Below the pieces are notes generated by a model. The model did no database searches, was not told the origin of the DNA, and saw nothing but the letters and a program-made list of their open reading frames with translations. Source: Paraburkholderia sp. (GTDB taxonomy: Bacteria; Pseudomonadota; Gammaproteobacteria; Burkholderiales; Burkholderiaceae). From it: 39,275 bases of DNA. The position numbers were made by a program, and so were the translations under genes. The stretch is taken from positions 1-39,275 of the forward strand of contig NZ_JAMFSB010000045.1 of NCBI RefSeq assembly GCF_026225065.1. Reading direction: 5' to 3'. Shown piece by piece: positions 16,062 through 24,148 of the stretch. The stretch's first letter is position 1. Each line of letters starts with the position of its first letter.

Positions 16062-17624
16062 ATGGCCGCTACGGCTCCCGCAGTTGCCGCACCCGCCGCT
16101 GAACCGGCGCCGCTAGCCGGCGGCGCGCTGGCGTTGCTCACCCTTGGCCTCGCGCTCGGCACGTTCATGGAAGTGCTCGATACGTCGATCGCCAACGTTG
16201 CTGTGCCGACCATCTCCGGTAGCCTCGGTGTCGCCACCAGCCAGGGCACCTGGGTGATTTCGTCGTATTCGGTTGCCTCGGCGATCGCCGTGCCGCTGAC
16301 CGGCTGGCTCGCGCGCCGGGTGGGTGAGGTGCGCCTGTTCACGTTGTCGGTGGTGCTGTTCTCGATCGCCTCTGCCTTATGCGGCTTTGCGCAGAACTTC
16401 GAGTCGCTGATCGCCTTCCGGCTGCTTCAGGGACTCGTCTCAGGTCCAATGGTGCCGCTTTCGCAGACCATCCTGATGCGCTCATATCCGCCTGACAAAC
16501 GCGGCCTCGCGCTCGGCCTGTGGGCGATGACGGTGATCGTCGCCCCGATTTTCGGGCCGGTCATGGGCGGCTGGATCACTGATAACTACACGTGGCCATG
16601 GATCTTCTACATCAACGTGCCGATCGGCCTGTTTTCGGCGGTGTGCGCGTTCGTGCTGTTGCGCGGCCGTGAGACCAAAAAGACGAAGCAACGTATCGAT
16701 GCAGTCGGCCTCGCCTTGCTGGTGACCGGCGTGTCGTGCCTGCAGATGATGCTCGACCTCGGCAAGGATCGCGACTGGTTCAACTCCAGCTTCATCGTCG
16801 CGCTGGCAATCATCGCCGTGATTTCGATTGCCTTCATGCTGGTCTGGGAGACGACTGAGAAAGAGCCGGTGATCGACCTGTCGCTCTTCAAGGATCGCAA
16901 CTTCGCAATGGGCGTGCTGATCATCTCGTTCGGCTTTATGGCGTTCTTCGGCTCAGTGGTGATCTTCCCGCTCTGGTTGCAGACCGTGATGGGCTACACG
17001 GCTGGCATCGCGGGTCTGGCCACCGCGCCTGTCGGCTTGCTGGCGCTGGTGCTATCGCCGCTGATCGGCCGCAACATGCACCGCCTCAATCTGCGGATGG
17101 TGGCGAGCTTCGCGTTCGTCGTATTTGCGTTCGTCTCGTTCTGGAATTCAACCTTCACGCTCGACGTGCCGTTCAGTCACGTGATCGGGCCGCGGCTCGT
17201 ACAAGGCATCGGTGTGGCCTGCTTCTTCGTGCCGATGACGACGATCACGCTATCCAGCGTGTCCGACGAGCGTTTGGCGAGTGCCTCGGGGCTGTCGAAT
17301 TTCTTTCGTACCTTGTCGGGTGCGATCGGTACGGCGATCAGCACAACGTACTGGGAAAACGACACGATCTACCACCACGCGATATTGACGGAATCGGTGA
17401 GCACCTACGCTCCGAACACGACCGCTTATAGCGATTCACTCACGAGCCTAGGCTTTGCCGGCCAGGGCTTGTCCGCGCAGTTAAATCAGATCGTGACGCA
17501 GCAGGCGTACATGATGGCGACCAACGATTTCTTCCGCATCTCGTGCGCCGCCTTCATCGTGCTGGCCGGCTTGGTGTGGATGACGAAGCCGCGCAAGGGT
17601 GCGGGTCCTTCGCTGGGGCATTGA
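16062..17624 (+). CDS. emrB: EmrB-type MFS drug exporter (DHA2, 14 spans)
   Basis: Proton-driven inner-membrane multidrug exporter. The 520 aa protein shows DHA2 signatures: LDTSIANVAVPTISGSLG in the first span, GWLARRVGEVRLF in the first loop, RLLQGLVSGPMVPLSQ (motif B region) and GPVMGGWI (motif C region). A clear ribosome-binding site (AGGAGA) precedes the ATG. EmrB pumps usually work with a membrane-fusion partner (EmrA) encoded just upstream; none fits in the 208 bases between marR and this gene, and none is found elsewhere in the window. The substrate cannot be inferred. Confidence 0.92.
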   Translation: MAATAPAVAAPAAEPAPLAGGALALLTLGLALGTFMEVLDTSIANVAVPTISGSLGVATSQGTWVISSYSVASAIAVPLTGWLARRVGEVRLFTLSVVLFSIASALCGFAQNFESLIAFRLLQGLVSGPMVPLSQTILMRSYPPDKRGLALGLWAMTVIVAPIFGPVMGGWITDNYTWPWIFYINVPIGLFSAVCAFVLLRGRETKKTKQRIDAVGLALLVTGVSCLQMMLDLGKDRDWFNSSFIVALAIIAVISIAFMLVWETTEKEPVIDLSLFKDRNFAMGVLIISFGFMAFFGSVVIFPLWLQTVMGYTAGIAGLATAPVGLLALVLSPLIGRNMHRLNLRMVASFAFVVFAFVSFWNSTFTLDVPFSHVIGPRLVQGIGVACFFVPMTTITLSSVSDERLASASGLSNFFRTLSGAIGTAISTTYWENDTIYHHAILTESVSTYAPNTTAYSDSLTSLGFAGQGLSAQLNQIVTQQAYMMATNDFFRISCAAFIVLAGLVWMTKPRKGAGPSLGH

Positions 17625-17664
17625 ACGGCTTTGAACCGCGCCGCTGGTCGGGCGGCGCGTTTGG

Positions 17665-18162
17665 TTACTGCGATACGGGCACGTCGCCTGGCGTGCTCAC
17701 CGATTGCGCAGGCGCGGACTCTAGCGGTTGACTGGCTGGCGTGGCTACGCCAGTGCCTTGCGGCGGCACGGTGATCGGCGTTCCGCTTCGCACGAATTCC
17801 TTGAAATCGGCGCCCGCTTCCCACGGATTCGGCTTGCAGCCCAGCGAGCTGTCGCAATGCGCGGCGAAGCCGATGGTGGCGGTGCCGTCGTTGTTCGAGG
17901 TCCTCGTGATCTGATACGCGAGCGCGCGTTTGCCGCCGTCGGGGCCGGCGGTCTGGATCAGTGAATCGGTGGCGGCTTCGATCTTGTAGGCGGAATGGCT
18001 GCTCACCCAGCTCTGGGCGCGTTGCCACCAGACGGTGCATTCGCTTGTATTCGAACAGGTGAGCGGTGTGGTGGCGATCTGCATGACGTCGGGATTCACC
18101 TGCCCGCGCGTCGTGCAGCCTGTGGCCAGAACACACAATGTTGCCAACAGAGCTTTCTTCAT
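17665..18162 (-). CDS. conserved lipoprotein of unknown function
   Basis: The 165 aa protein has a short signal peptide with lipobox LATGC (Cys16), so it is probably a membrane-anchored periplasmic lipoprotein. The mature part contains cysteine pairs (TCSNTSEC, HCDSSLGC) that could form disulphides, and a Pro/Ser/Thr-rich tail. I do not recognise a named family. It is convergent with emrB, only 40 bases from its stop, and probably separately transcribed. Confidence 0.85.
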   Translation of the reverse strand: MKKALLATLCVLATGCTTRGQVNPDVMQIATTPLTCSNTSECTVWWQRAQSWVSSHSAYKIEAATDSLIQTAGPDGGKRALAYQITRTSNNDGTATIGFAAHCDSSLGCKPNPWEAGADFKEFVRSGTPITVPPQGTGVATPASQPLESAPAQSVSTPGDVPVSQ

Positions 18163-18496
18163 CGCGTTGCTTCCTCCCTGCGTGTAGACGACCGGATGCG
18201 CGCAGCCCGCGCGCCGAGGGTCATTCAGTGTAAGGGTTGGACCCGTGCAATGGGGTGGCGTTTCATACGCTCGGTCGAAAGGTTGATCACGGGCAGTTCT
18301 TGCCGGAAAAGTGATGCCCGCGTGCGCTGATTGGGTAGCGGTTACCGGGTGTTCTGAAGAAGCGCTGCTGACGATGAAAAAGGCGGCTCGCTGTAACTAT
18401 GGCCGCTTTGTTTTGCTTGCGCGATCATGTCACCGCGCCGCAGTCCGCAGGTTTTCAGTACCGGTACGAGGGCGAATACGTGCGCGTGCGCGTGGC
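18163..18496. other. 334-bp gap between lipoprotein gene and gshA
   Basis: It should contain the promoter of the minus-strand lipoprotein gene at its left and the gshA 3' end at its right. The only structure I see is the terminator-like hairpin at 18376-18413. No open frame here has a convincing start. Confidence 0.5.
18376..18413 (-). terminator. probable gshA terminator
   Basis: Read on the minus strand, AAAGCGGC pairs with GCCGCCTTT (one bulge) and is followed by a T-tract (CCTTTTT). It lies about 85 bases after the gshA stop in the right orientation. Confidence 0.5.
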
Positions 18497-20113
18497 TCAA
18501 ACGCTAAAGCGATTCAACGTATACGCGCGATACGCCGCCACGAACGCGTCGAAAGATCCGACCTCTTCGCGCTCGAGTTTCGCCTGCTCTTCCAGAGACT
18601 TCACGGCCAACTCGCCGAACGCTTTTTCAACGCTCGCATCAAGCGGCCGCGAGCGGAAATACGCCGCGTGCGCTTCGCTTTGTTCAAGACCGAATTCGAG
18701 GAAGGTTTGCTTCTCGTCGCGCAGGGTTTGCAGCACGCGCGCCGAAGGCGTCAGAGACGGATCGGCCAGCTTCGCGCGCTGCGCGACGAGTGCACGAGCG
18801 TGCGCGTCGCCTCCGTGTAGCACGTCCAGCGCTTTAGCTGCGATCTCGATCTTCGCGAACAGTTCGTCGGCCCATGCGTGCATCGCGAACGGCTGGCCGT
18901 CGCGCGTCAGTTCGAGGGCGGGCCTGCGCCCTTCCATCGTGACGCGCCCGAAGTTCTGGTTGGCTTCGCAATAAGCGTCCGATGGCAGCGATGGACTATC
19001 GTCGAGCGCGCAGACCAGCAGGTACGCGTCGAGAAAGCGCGCGGTTTCAAGCGCGATGCCAGTCGGCTCGAACGGATCGATATCCATGCAACGCACTTCA
19101 ACGTATTGCACGCCGCGCGCGGCAAGCGCATGCAGCGGGCGCTCGCCGGGATAGGTGATGCGTTTAGGGCGGATCGTCGAGTAAAACTCGTTTTCGATCT
19201 GCAACACGTTGGTGTTGATCTGCACCCACTCGCCGTCGCGTTGCGTGCCGATTTTCTCGTACGGCGGATACGGTTGGCTAACCGCCTTGGCCAACGCATC
19301 GAGGTAGCCCGGCAGCGTGTCGTAGTCGGCCCGCAGCGCCGCCTGGGCAGTGGTGTTCGAGTAGCCGAGATCGCTCATCCGCAAGCTGGTGGCATACGGG
19401 CGATACAGGGTGTCGACGTCGAACGTCTCCAGCGTATGTTTGCGGTCGCGCAAAAAACGCCGGTCAAGCACGGGCGACGCGCCGAACAGATACATCAGCA
19501 GCCAGTTGGTGCGACGGAAATTGCGGATCATCGCGAGGTAACGATCGGACTGATAGTCCACCGCGCTCGCCGTGGACTGCTGTTCGGCGTGCAGCAGGCG
19601 CCAGACTTCTTCGTTCAGCGAATAGTTGTAGTGGATGCCGGCGATGGTCTGCATCGTACGGCCGTAGCGCAGCGCAAGGCCTACCCGGTACACGTATTTC
19701 AGCTTGCCGATGTTCGACGCGCCATACTGCGCGATTGGGATGCCGTCGTCGGTGGCGGGCAACAGGCCCGGCATCGAGTTGTTCCACAGGATCTCGCCAT
19801 CGAGCTTTGCGTAGACGAAACGGTGCAGCTCGTCGAGCTTCTCGAGCGTGATAGCAGCGTCGTGCTCTGCCGGTGTGATCAGTTCGATCAGCGCTTCCGA
19901 GTAGTCGGTGGTCAGCGAGGGATGGGTGAGCGCCGAGCCGAGTGCATGCGGATGCGGCGTCAGGGCGAGTTGGCCGTCGTGCGTGACGCGCAGGGCTTCT
20001 CTTTCGATGCCACGCAGGCCGGTCGTCAGCGCGTCTCGCTGCGGGCCGGCAGCCAGCAGGGCCAGGCGGTGCGAAAGCAGGTCGGTCGGGCGAGAAGGTG
20101 TTGTCTTTGGCAT
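18497..20113 (-). CDS. gshA: glutamate-cysteine ligase
   Basis: Catalyses the ATP-dependent first step of glutathione synthesis (gamma-glutamylcysteine formation) in the cytoplasm. It is the gammaproteobacterial GshA type: GIEREALRVTHDG near the N-terminus, TDYSEALIELITP, GIHYNYSLNEEVW, and ALAARGVQYVEVRCMDIDPF, which I cite as VEVRCMDIDPFEP. From the ATG at 20113 it is 538 aa, similar to the ~518 aa E. coli enzyme; an upstream ATG at 20143 would add 10 residues and has a slightly better GTGAG site. gshB is not adjacent in this window. Confidence 0.95.
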   Translation of the reverse strand: MPKTTPSRPTDLLSHRLALLAAGPQRDALTTGLRGIEREALRVTHDGQLALTPHPHALGSALTHPSLTTDYSEALIELITPAEHDAAITLEKLDELHRFVYAKLDGEILWNNSMPGLLPATDDGIPIAQYGASNIGKLKYVYRVGLALRYGRTMQTIAGIHYNYSLNEEVWRLLHAEQQSTASAVDYQSDRYLAMIRNFRRTNWLLMYLFGASPVLDRRFLRDRKHTLETFDVDTLYRPYATSLRMSDLGYSNTTAQAALRADYDTLPGYLDALAKAVSQPYPPYEKIGTQRDGEWVQINTNVLQIENEFYSTIRPKRITYPGERPLHALAARGVQYVEVRCMDIDPFEPTGIALETARFLDAYLLVCALDDSPSLPSDAYCEANQNFGRVTMEGRRPALELTRDGQPFAMHAWADELFAKIEIAAKALDVLHGGDAHARALVAQRAKLADPSLTPSARVLQTLRDEKQTFLEFGLEQSEAHAAYFRSRPLDASVEKAFGELAVKSLEEQAKLEREEVGSFDAFVAAYRAYTLNRFSV

Positions 20114-20363
20114 TGATGCGAGTCGGACGTTGTCGGCCGCCATGTGCCGCTCACGTGAGGCTATGTGTGGTCGACAACGTCCGGCGGAATTTTCAGTAGC
20201 GGGCACTTTAACATCTCGTCACCAGGCCTGCTTGAGGCCCGTTCGACCGCCTCCCGAGCGGCTTTTTCCGAGGTGCTGCGAGCTGCTGTCGTCTCGTCTA
20301 CTCTACGCCGCACAAAGCTCACGCGCGATGCGCGCTTGCCCCACCCGCGTGCTATGCGTGGCC

Positions 20364-21281
20364 TTAGCCGCCGCGCGCTGCGCCCGCGCGGTCCGCCACT
20401 TCATTCCACAGATGCATGGCTGCGTATGCGCGCCAGGGTCGCCATGCGTCGGTTCTTACCCGTTGCTGGGTGGGTCGCAACAGAGCTGGATCTCGCGCCG
20501 CGATGGATTGCATCAGCACCAGGTCCCAGGCGGGCCAGGCGTCGGCGTCGCGCCATGCGCGCATCGCCACGTATTCGACGGTCCACGGGCCGATGCCGGG
20601 TAAGGCCAGCAGCGCGGCGCGCAAGGCGGCGGTGTCGACGGCTTGACTGTCGAGCGGCACGGCACCGCTCGCTACCGCTGCGGCGAAGCCTTGCAGCGCC
20701 GCTACGCGCTTGCCCGGCATGCCGATCTGCGCCATGTCCGCGGCGGCAAGTGCCGCCGGCGTCGGAAAGCGCCACGCGGTGCGCTCGTGCGGATGGTCTT
20801 CGATACGAAGACCTGCGCGCTGCACCAGCCGGCCAATGATCGTAGTGGCCGCCTTCACGCTCACCTGCTGCCCGACGATGGCGCGAACCACCAGTTCGAA
20901 CGCCGACCATGCGCCAGGCACGCGCAAACCCGGCGCGGCTTCAATCAGAGGCCAGAGCCACGGATCGGAGGCGAAATGCGCGGCGATCGCCTTCGGATCG
21001 GCGTGCAGGTCGAACATCCGGGCAATCGGTGCGCTCAGCGCCTCCGCGTGCTGGCCAGCAGGACCTTCGATGGTGGCGACGAGGCACCGTTTGCGCGAGT
21101 GCGGACGGACGGTTAGCGTGCCGCTGTCGCCTGCCCAATCGATGGCGCGACGGTACGCGCCGTCCTCGACCGCTTCGACGCCGGGCGTGGCGCGTCCATT
21201 GAAGAAACGCAGGATGCGCGGCCAGTCGAAGGGGGCTTTGAAGGGCAGCTCGAGGATGACGAGGTCGGTGGCAGTGCTCAC
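20364..21281 (-). CDS. alkA: DNA-3-methyladenine glycosylase II
   Basis: Removes alkylated bases such as 3-methyladenine. The 305 aa protein has the N-terminal AlkA domain (residues about 5-115) and the HhH-GPD domain: IVGQQVSVKAA, the hairpin LPGIGPWTVEYVAMRA and the catalytic-Asp segment DAWPAWDLVLMQS, where the family usually has DAFPAxDL. The start is GTG at 21281, overlapping the ada stop (GTGA), so it is translationally coupled to ada and co-regulated with it. Confidence 0.94.
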   Translation of the reverse strand: MSTATDLVILELPFKAPFDWPRILRFFNGRATPGVEAVEDGAYRRAIDWAGDSGTLTVRPHSRKRCLVATIEGPAGQHAEALSAPIARMFDLHADPKAIAAHFASDPWLWPLIEAAPGLRVPGAWSAFELVVRAIVGQQVSVKAATTIIGRLVQRAGLRIEDHPHERTAWRFPTPAALAAADMAQIGMPGKRVAALQGFAAAVASGAVPLDSQAVDTAALRAALLALPGIGPWTVEYVAMRAWRDADAWPAWDLVLMQSIAARDPALLRPTQQRVRTDAWRPWRAYAAMHLWNEVADRAGAARGG

Positions 21282-22516
21282 GCGGCGTGATCCAGATTGG
21301 GCGTGGCAGACGCGGCGGGCTTGGCTTTGCGTTTGCCTGCGGCGGTATTGGTTGCGCTCGCGTTCGCTGTTGGGGTTGCGTTTGCCTTCTTGGCCGCCCC
21401 GCCGCCATGGATCGCGCTACCCGCGACGCCTGTTGCGACACCCTCACCCGTACCCGCATGCTGAGCCTCGGCGTCCAGCAGCGCGACCTTGCGTGGCAGT
21501 CCCCAGCGATAACCGGCGAGCGCCCCGCCCTTTTGCACGACGCGATGGCACGGAATCGCCAGCGCGACCGGGTTCGACGCGCAGGCGCTTGCCACGGCCC
21601 GTACCGCACGCGGCGAACCGACCGCCTCGGCGATGTCCGAATAGCTGCGTGTCTCGCCGTAGGGAATGCGCCGCAGCGCGTCCCAGACCCGCTGGCGGAA
21701 CGCGGTCGCGGCGATATCGAGCGGCAGATCGAAGCGCTGACGCGTGCCCTGCAGATAGGCTTCGACTTGGGCGATAAACGGTGCGAGCCGCTCCGCATCC
21801 TCGACCAGTTCCGCGTTAGCGAACTCGCCGCGCAATTCACTGGCAAGTGCGACAGGGTCGTCGCCGAAGCCGATCTTGCAGATACCTTTGGCGGTGGCGG
21901 CCACCAGCACGAATCCGAGCGAGGTTGGCGCGCTGGCGTAATGCACCGTCAGACCCGCCCCTTTGCGGCGGTAAGCCGACGGCGCCATGCCCAACTCTCC
22001 CGGTGCGCTCTCGTACATACGCGAGGGCGAGCCGAAACCGGCGTCGACGGTGGCGCGTGTGACGTCCGTGCCGCGCTGGAGCGCATCGCGTAGCGCGGCG
22101 CCGCGTTGGGCCGCCTGATACTGCCGCGGTGACACGCCTACCACGCGCTTGAAGAGCCGTTGCAGATGAAACGGGCTGACATGCACGGCGTCGCTCAACT
22201 GCGTGAGCGTGAGGCGCTCCTGCGGATCGGCGTCGAGCGCCGCGCAGGCGCGGTTGACGATCTCAAGCTCGCGCGGCAAGCGGCCTGGCTGGCAGCGTTT
22301 GCAATCGCGATAGCCGGCGGCACGGGCGGCATCTGTCGTAACGAAGAAATCGACGTTTTCACGACGCGGCTGGCGCGACGCGCACGATGGGCGGCAGAAC
22401 ACGCCGGTGGTTTTGACGCCGTAGAAGAAGGCGCCGTCGGCGTGCGGGTCGCGCTGGGTCAAGGCTTCCCAGCGTTCAGCGGCGGTGGTCCAGGCAGATG
22501 TCACGGTGTGGTTCAT
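21278..22516 (-). CDS. ada: Ada, bifunctional methyl-sensing regulator and O6-methylguanine-DNA methyltransferase
   Basis: Repairs methylphosphotriesters and O6-methylguanine, and when methylated activates the adaptive response. Domains in order: zinc-binding Ada domain with FCRPSC and CKRC cysteines (about residues 38-72), AraC-type helix-turn-helix (about 85-185, VSPFHLQRLFKRVVGVSP), and the methyltransferase domain with the active-site IPCHRVV near residue 320. At 412 aa it is longer than E. coli Ada (354 aa) because of a ~60-residue Ala/Lys/Thr-rich tail of low complexity. The ATG follows GAGGACATC. It forms an operon with alkA, the expected methylation-induced pair. Confidence 0.95.
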   Translation of the reverse strand: MNHTVTSAWTTAAERWEALTQRDPHADGAFFYGVKTTGVFCRPSCASRQPRRENVDFFVTTDAARAAGYRDCKRCQPGRLPRELEIVNRACAALDADPQERLTLTQLSDAVHVSPFHLQRLFKRVVGVSPRQYQAAQRGAALRDALQRGTDVTRATVDAGFGSPSRMYESAPGELGMAPSAYRRKGAGLTVHYASAPTSLGFVLVAATAKGICKIGFGDDPVALASELRGEFANAELVEDAERLAPFIAQVEAYLQGTRQRFDLPLDIAATAFRQRVWDALRRIPYGETRSYSDIAEAVGSPRAVRAVASACASNPVALAIPCHRVVQKGGALAGYRWGLPRKVALLDAEAQHAGTGEGVATGVAGSAIHGGGAAKKANATPTANASATNTAAGKRKAKPAASATPNLDHAA

Positions 22517-22689
22517 GATGTCCTCGAAGAGACAGTTTCGATGGTCACCAATTTAGTTTGCATGCCGCCAGACTACGCTCCGGTTCTTGCTCTGTCATTG
22601 CGCGGGCCTTGTGGCGATGGGGTTTTGGGACCGGTTCCGCATCTGTTGCGACAAAACGCCACCCTATCGGGTTTTCCCTTAAAAAGTTA

Positions 22690-22718
22690 TTGCGTCGCAC
22701 CAACCCCGTGTGTATAGT
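22690..22718 (+). promoter_or_regulatory. sigma-70 promoter of the small RNA
   Basis: TTGCGT (22690-22695), a 17-nt spacer and TATAGT (22713-22718) make a strong sigma-70 match. The predicted transcription start is near 22725. Confidence 0.7.
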
Positions 22719-22724
22719 AGGCCT

Positions 22725-22788
22725 TGTCTCCTCCATGTCTCCTCCTGATATGGATTCAGCCTGCTCCCTGAGAGCGGGCTTTTTTTTG
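22725..22788 (+). ncRNA. candidate ~63-nt small RNA with two anti-Shine-Dalgarno repeats
   Basis: Between a good promoter and a strong terminator lies a short transcript. It contains the direct repeat TGTCTCCTCC at 22725-22734 and 22736-22745, each with CCTCC, the complement of the GGAGG ribosome-binding core. The 3' end is an intrinsic terminator: AGCCTGCTC (22758-22766) pairs with GAGCGGGCT (22772-22780; one G-T pair), followed by eight T. C-rich single-stranded repeats plus a terminator hairpin fit a trans-acting, Hfq-type regulator of translation. A 22-codon ATG frame at 22735 has no ribosome-binding site and runs through the terminator. It could instead be an attenuator leader of the VOC gene 125 bases downstream. 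Confidence 0.65.
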
Positions 22789-22912
22789 CCTATCGCTTGC
22801 TGATTAGGCCCTGTATTTCGCCTCTCGTGCAATACGAGGGCATACGCCCAGCAGCCCGCCTTTCTCCTACACTCGAACTGATCGTTAGAGAACCGGCCAA
22901 GGGGCGTTTTTT

Positions 22913-23326
22913 ATGAAGATCCACATTCGCGAGATCGACCACATCGTCATTCGGGTCGCCGATCCCCAGACCGTTACCCGCTTCTATTGCGATGTGCTCG
23001 GTTGCAGCGTCGAAAAAGAACAGCGCGATATCGGGCTGATCCAGTTGCGGGCGGGACGCTCGCTGATCGATCTACTGACGGTCGGCGCCAAAATCGACCG
23101 GCCGGATAGTGGCACGCCGGGCGAAGGCCGGAATATGGACCACTTGTGCCTACGCGTCGAGGGGTTCGACGGCGAGGCGCTGAAGGCGTATCTGAGTGAA
23201 CGCGGTGTGCGTATCGGCGAGCTGGGCGTGCGATACGGCGCCGATGGTTTCGGTCCGTCGCTGTATCTGTTCGATCCTGAAGGCAATATGGTCGAACTGA
23301 AGGGGCCGCCTGAGGGTGCTGCCTGA
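22913..23326 (+). CDS. VOC family (glyoxalase/dioxygenase superfamily) protein
   Basis: A 137 aa vicinal-oxygen-chelate protein with the two beta-alpha-beta-beta-beta modules of one VOC domain. Probable metal ligands are His10 in IDHIVIRV, His77 in MDHLCLRV and Glu128 in NMVELKGP. The ATG follows AAGGGGCG. The family includes lactoylglutathione lyase, dioxygenases and antibiotic-binding proteins; the substrate cannot be told from sequence, though gshA nearby is a weak hint toward glutathione chemistry. Confidence 0.9.
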   Translation: MKIHIREIDHIVIRVADPQTVTRFYCDVLGCSVEKEQRDIGLIQLRAGRSLIDLLTVGAKIDRPDSGTPGEGRNMDHLCLRVEGFDGEALKAYLSERGVRIGELGVRYGADGFGPSLYLFDPEGNMVELKGPPEGAA

Positions 23327-23329
23327 CCG

Positions 23330-23353
23330 GGCGCGCTTGATCGAACGCGCCCT
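23330..23353. terminator. hairpin between convergent VOC and yaeQ genes
   Basis: GGGCGCG (23330-23336) pairs with CGCGCCC (23347-23353) across a 10-nt loop, in the 28-bp gap between two convergent stops. The T-tract is weak. Likely a shared terminator. Confidence 0.5.
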
Positions 23354-23354
23354 C

Positions 23355-23909
23355 TTAGGCGTTCGCCGGCGCCTTCAACACAGTCCATTCAATCGGCACC
23401 GGGTCTGAATCGGCGCTGCCGAGCCAGGCCGCGCCGTCCTGCACCGTGCATTGCAGGCGCATGGTCCGTTCAGCCAGCTTGCCGAGCGCGGCGCCGACTT
23501 CTTCGCCGAGCGTCCAGACCGTGACATTGCGTAGGCGATCCACCTTGTTGCGCACCCCCTGCCACCAGATCTCGGAAGTCCGGCCGCCGTAGGCGATCAC
23601 CACCACCTCGTTGGAGCGGCCGCTTGCCTTCGCGATACGCCGCTCGTCTGGCTGGCCGACTTCGATCCAGGTTTCGATCGCTCCAGTCAGATCCTTTTGC
23701 CAGAGATCGGGCTCGTCGATGTCCGACAGGCCTTTGCAGAACTCGAGGCGTTCCTGTGCGAACAGCGCAAACGCCGCCACTCGCACCATCATGCGTTCGT
23801 CGGTTTCCGACGGATGGCGCGCGATGGTCAGCGCGTGATCGGCGTAGTAGTGCCGATCCATGTCGGCAATCTGCAGTTCCGCCTTGTAAATCGTCGATTT
23901 GAGAGCCAT
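23355..23909 (-). CDS. yaeQ: YaeQ family protein
   Basis: The 184 aa protein begins MALKSTIYKAELQIADMDRH and continues with LTIARHPSETDERMMVRV, LEFCKGLSDIDEPDLW and VEVGQPDERRI-type sequence, all YaeQ signatures. YaeQ has a PD-(D/E)xK nuclease-like fold; its role is unsettled (linked in E. coli to suppression of RfaH loss). The frame stays open upstream to 24287, but family homology begins exactly at the ATG at 23909. Confidence 0.93.
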   Translation of the reverse strand: MALKSTIYKAELQIADMDRHYYADHALTIARHPSETDERMMVRVAAFALFAQERLEFCKGLSDIDEPDLWQKDLTGAIETWIEVGQPDERRIAKASGRSNEVVVIAYGGRTSEIWWQGVRNKVDRLRNVTVWTLGEEVGAALGKLAERTMRLQCTVQDGAAWLGSADSDPVPIEWTVLKAPANA

Positions 23910-24148
23910 GCCACACCAGGAGCCCGCGCTTGCGGACCTCACAGAAAAGGAATCATCGGCGGCTCGCTGCCGCTTACCGTTTTGTTTGTACATCGCTCGC
24001 TCCTCCACAGGGCTGCTGGGGACGGCGCGTGGTGCCAGAAAAGCTGGCAGCGAAACGACGCCGGCCGGACTGCAGCCGTGGGGTGGCGAGGACGGATCAT
24101 GCACGAGAACGCCTGCCCTGGCTGCTTTTTTCAGCCATAGCGGAGCAT

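Larger units (their letters stand above)
22517..22912. other. 396-bp gap between ada and the VOC gene, holding a small-RNA unit
   Basis: It separates divergent genes, so it must hold the ada promoter (left, minus strand) and the VOC gene promoter (right, after 22800). The middle carries a self-contained promoter-transcript-terminator unit (22690-22788), listed separately. No other gene is seen. Confidence 0.6.

Noticed and set aside
18878..20116. Long plus-strand open frame opposite gshA
   Set aside because: It is the antisense shadow of a clear gshA gene in high-GC DNA.
22735..22803. 22-codon leader peptide over the small-RNA region
   Set aside because: No ribosome-binding site, and the frame reads through the terminator stem and T-tract.
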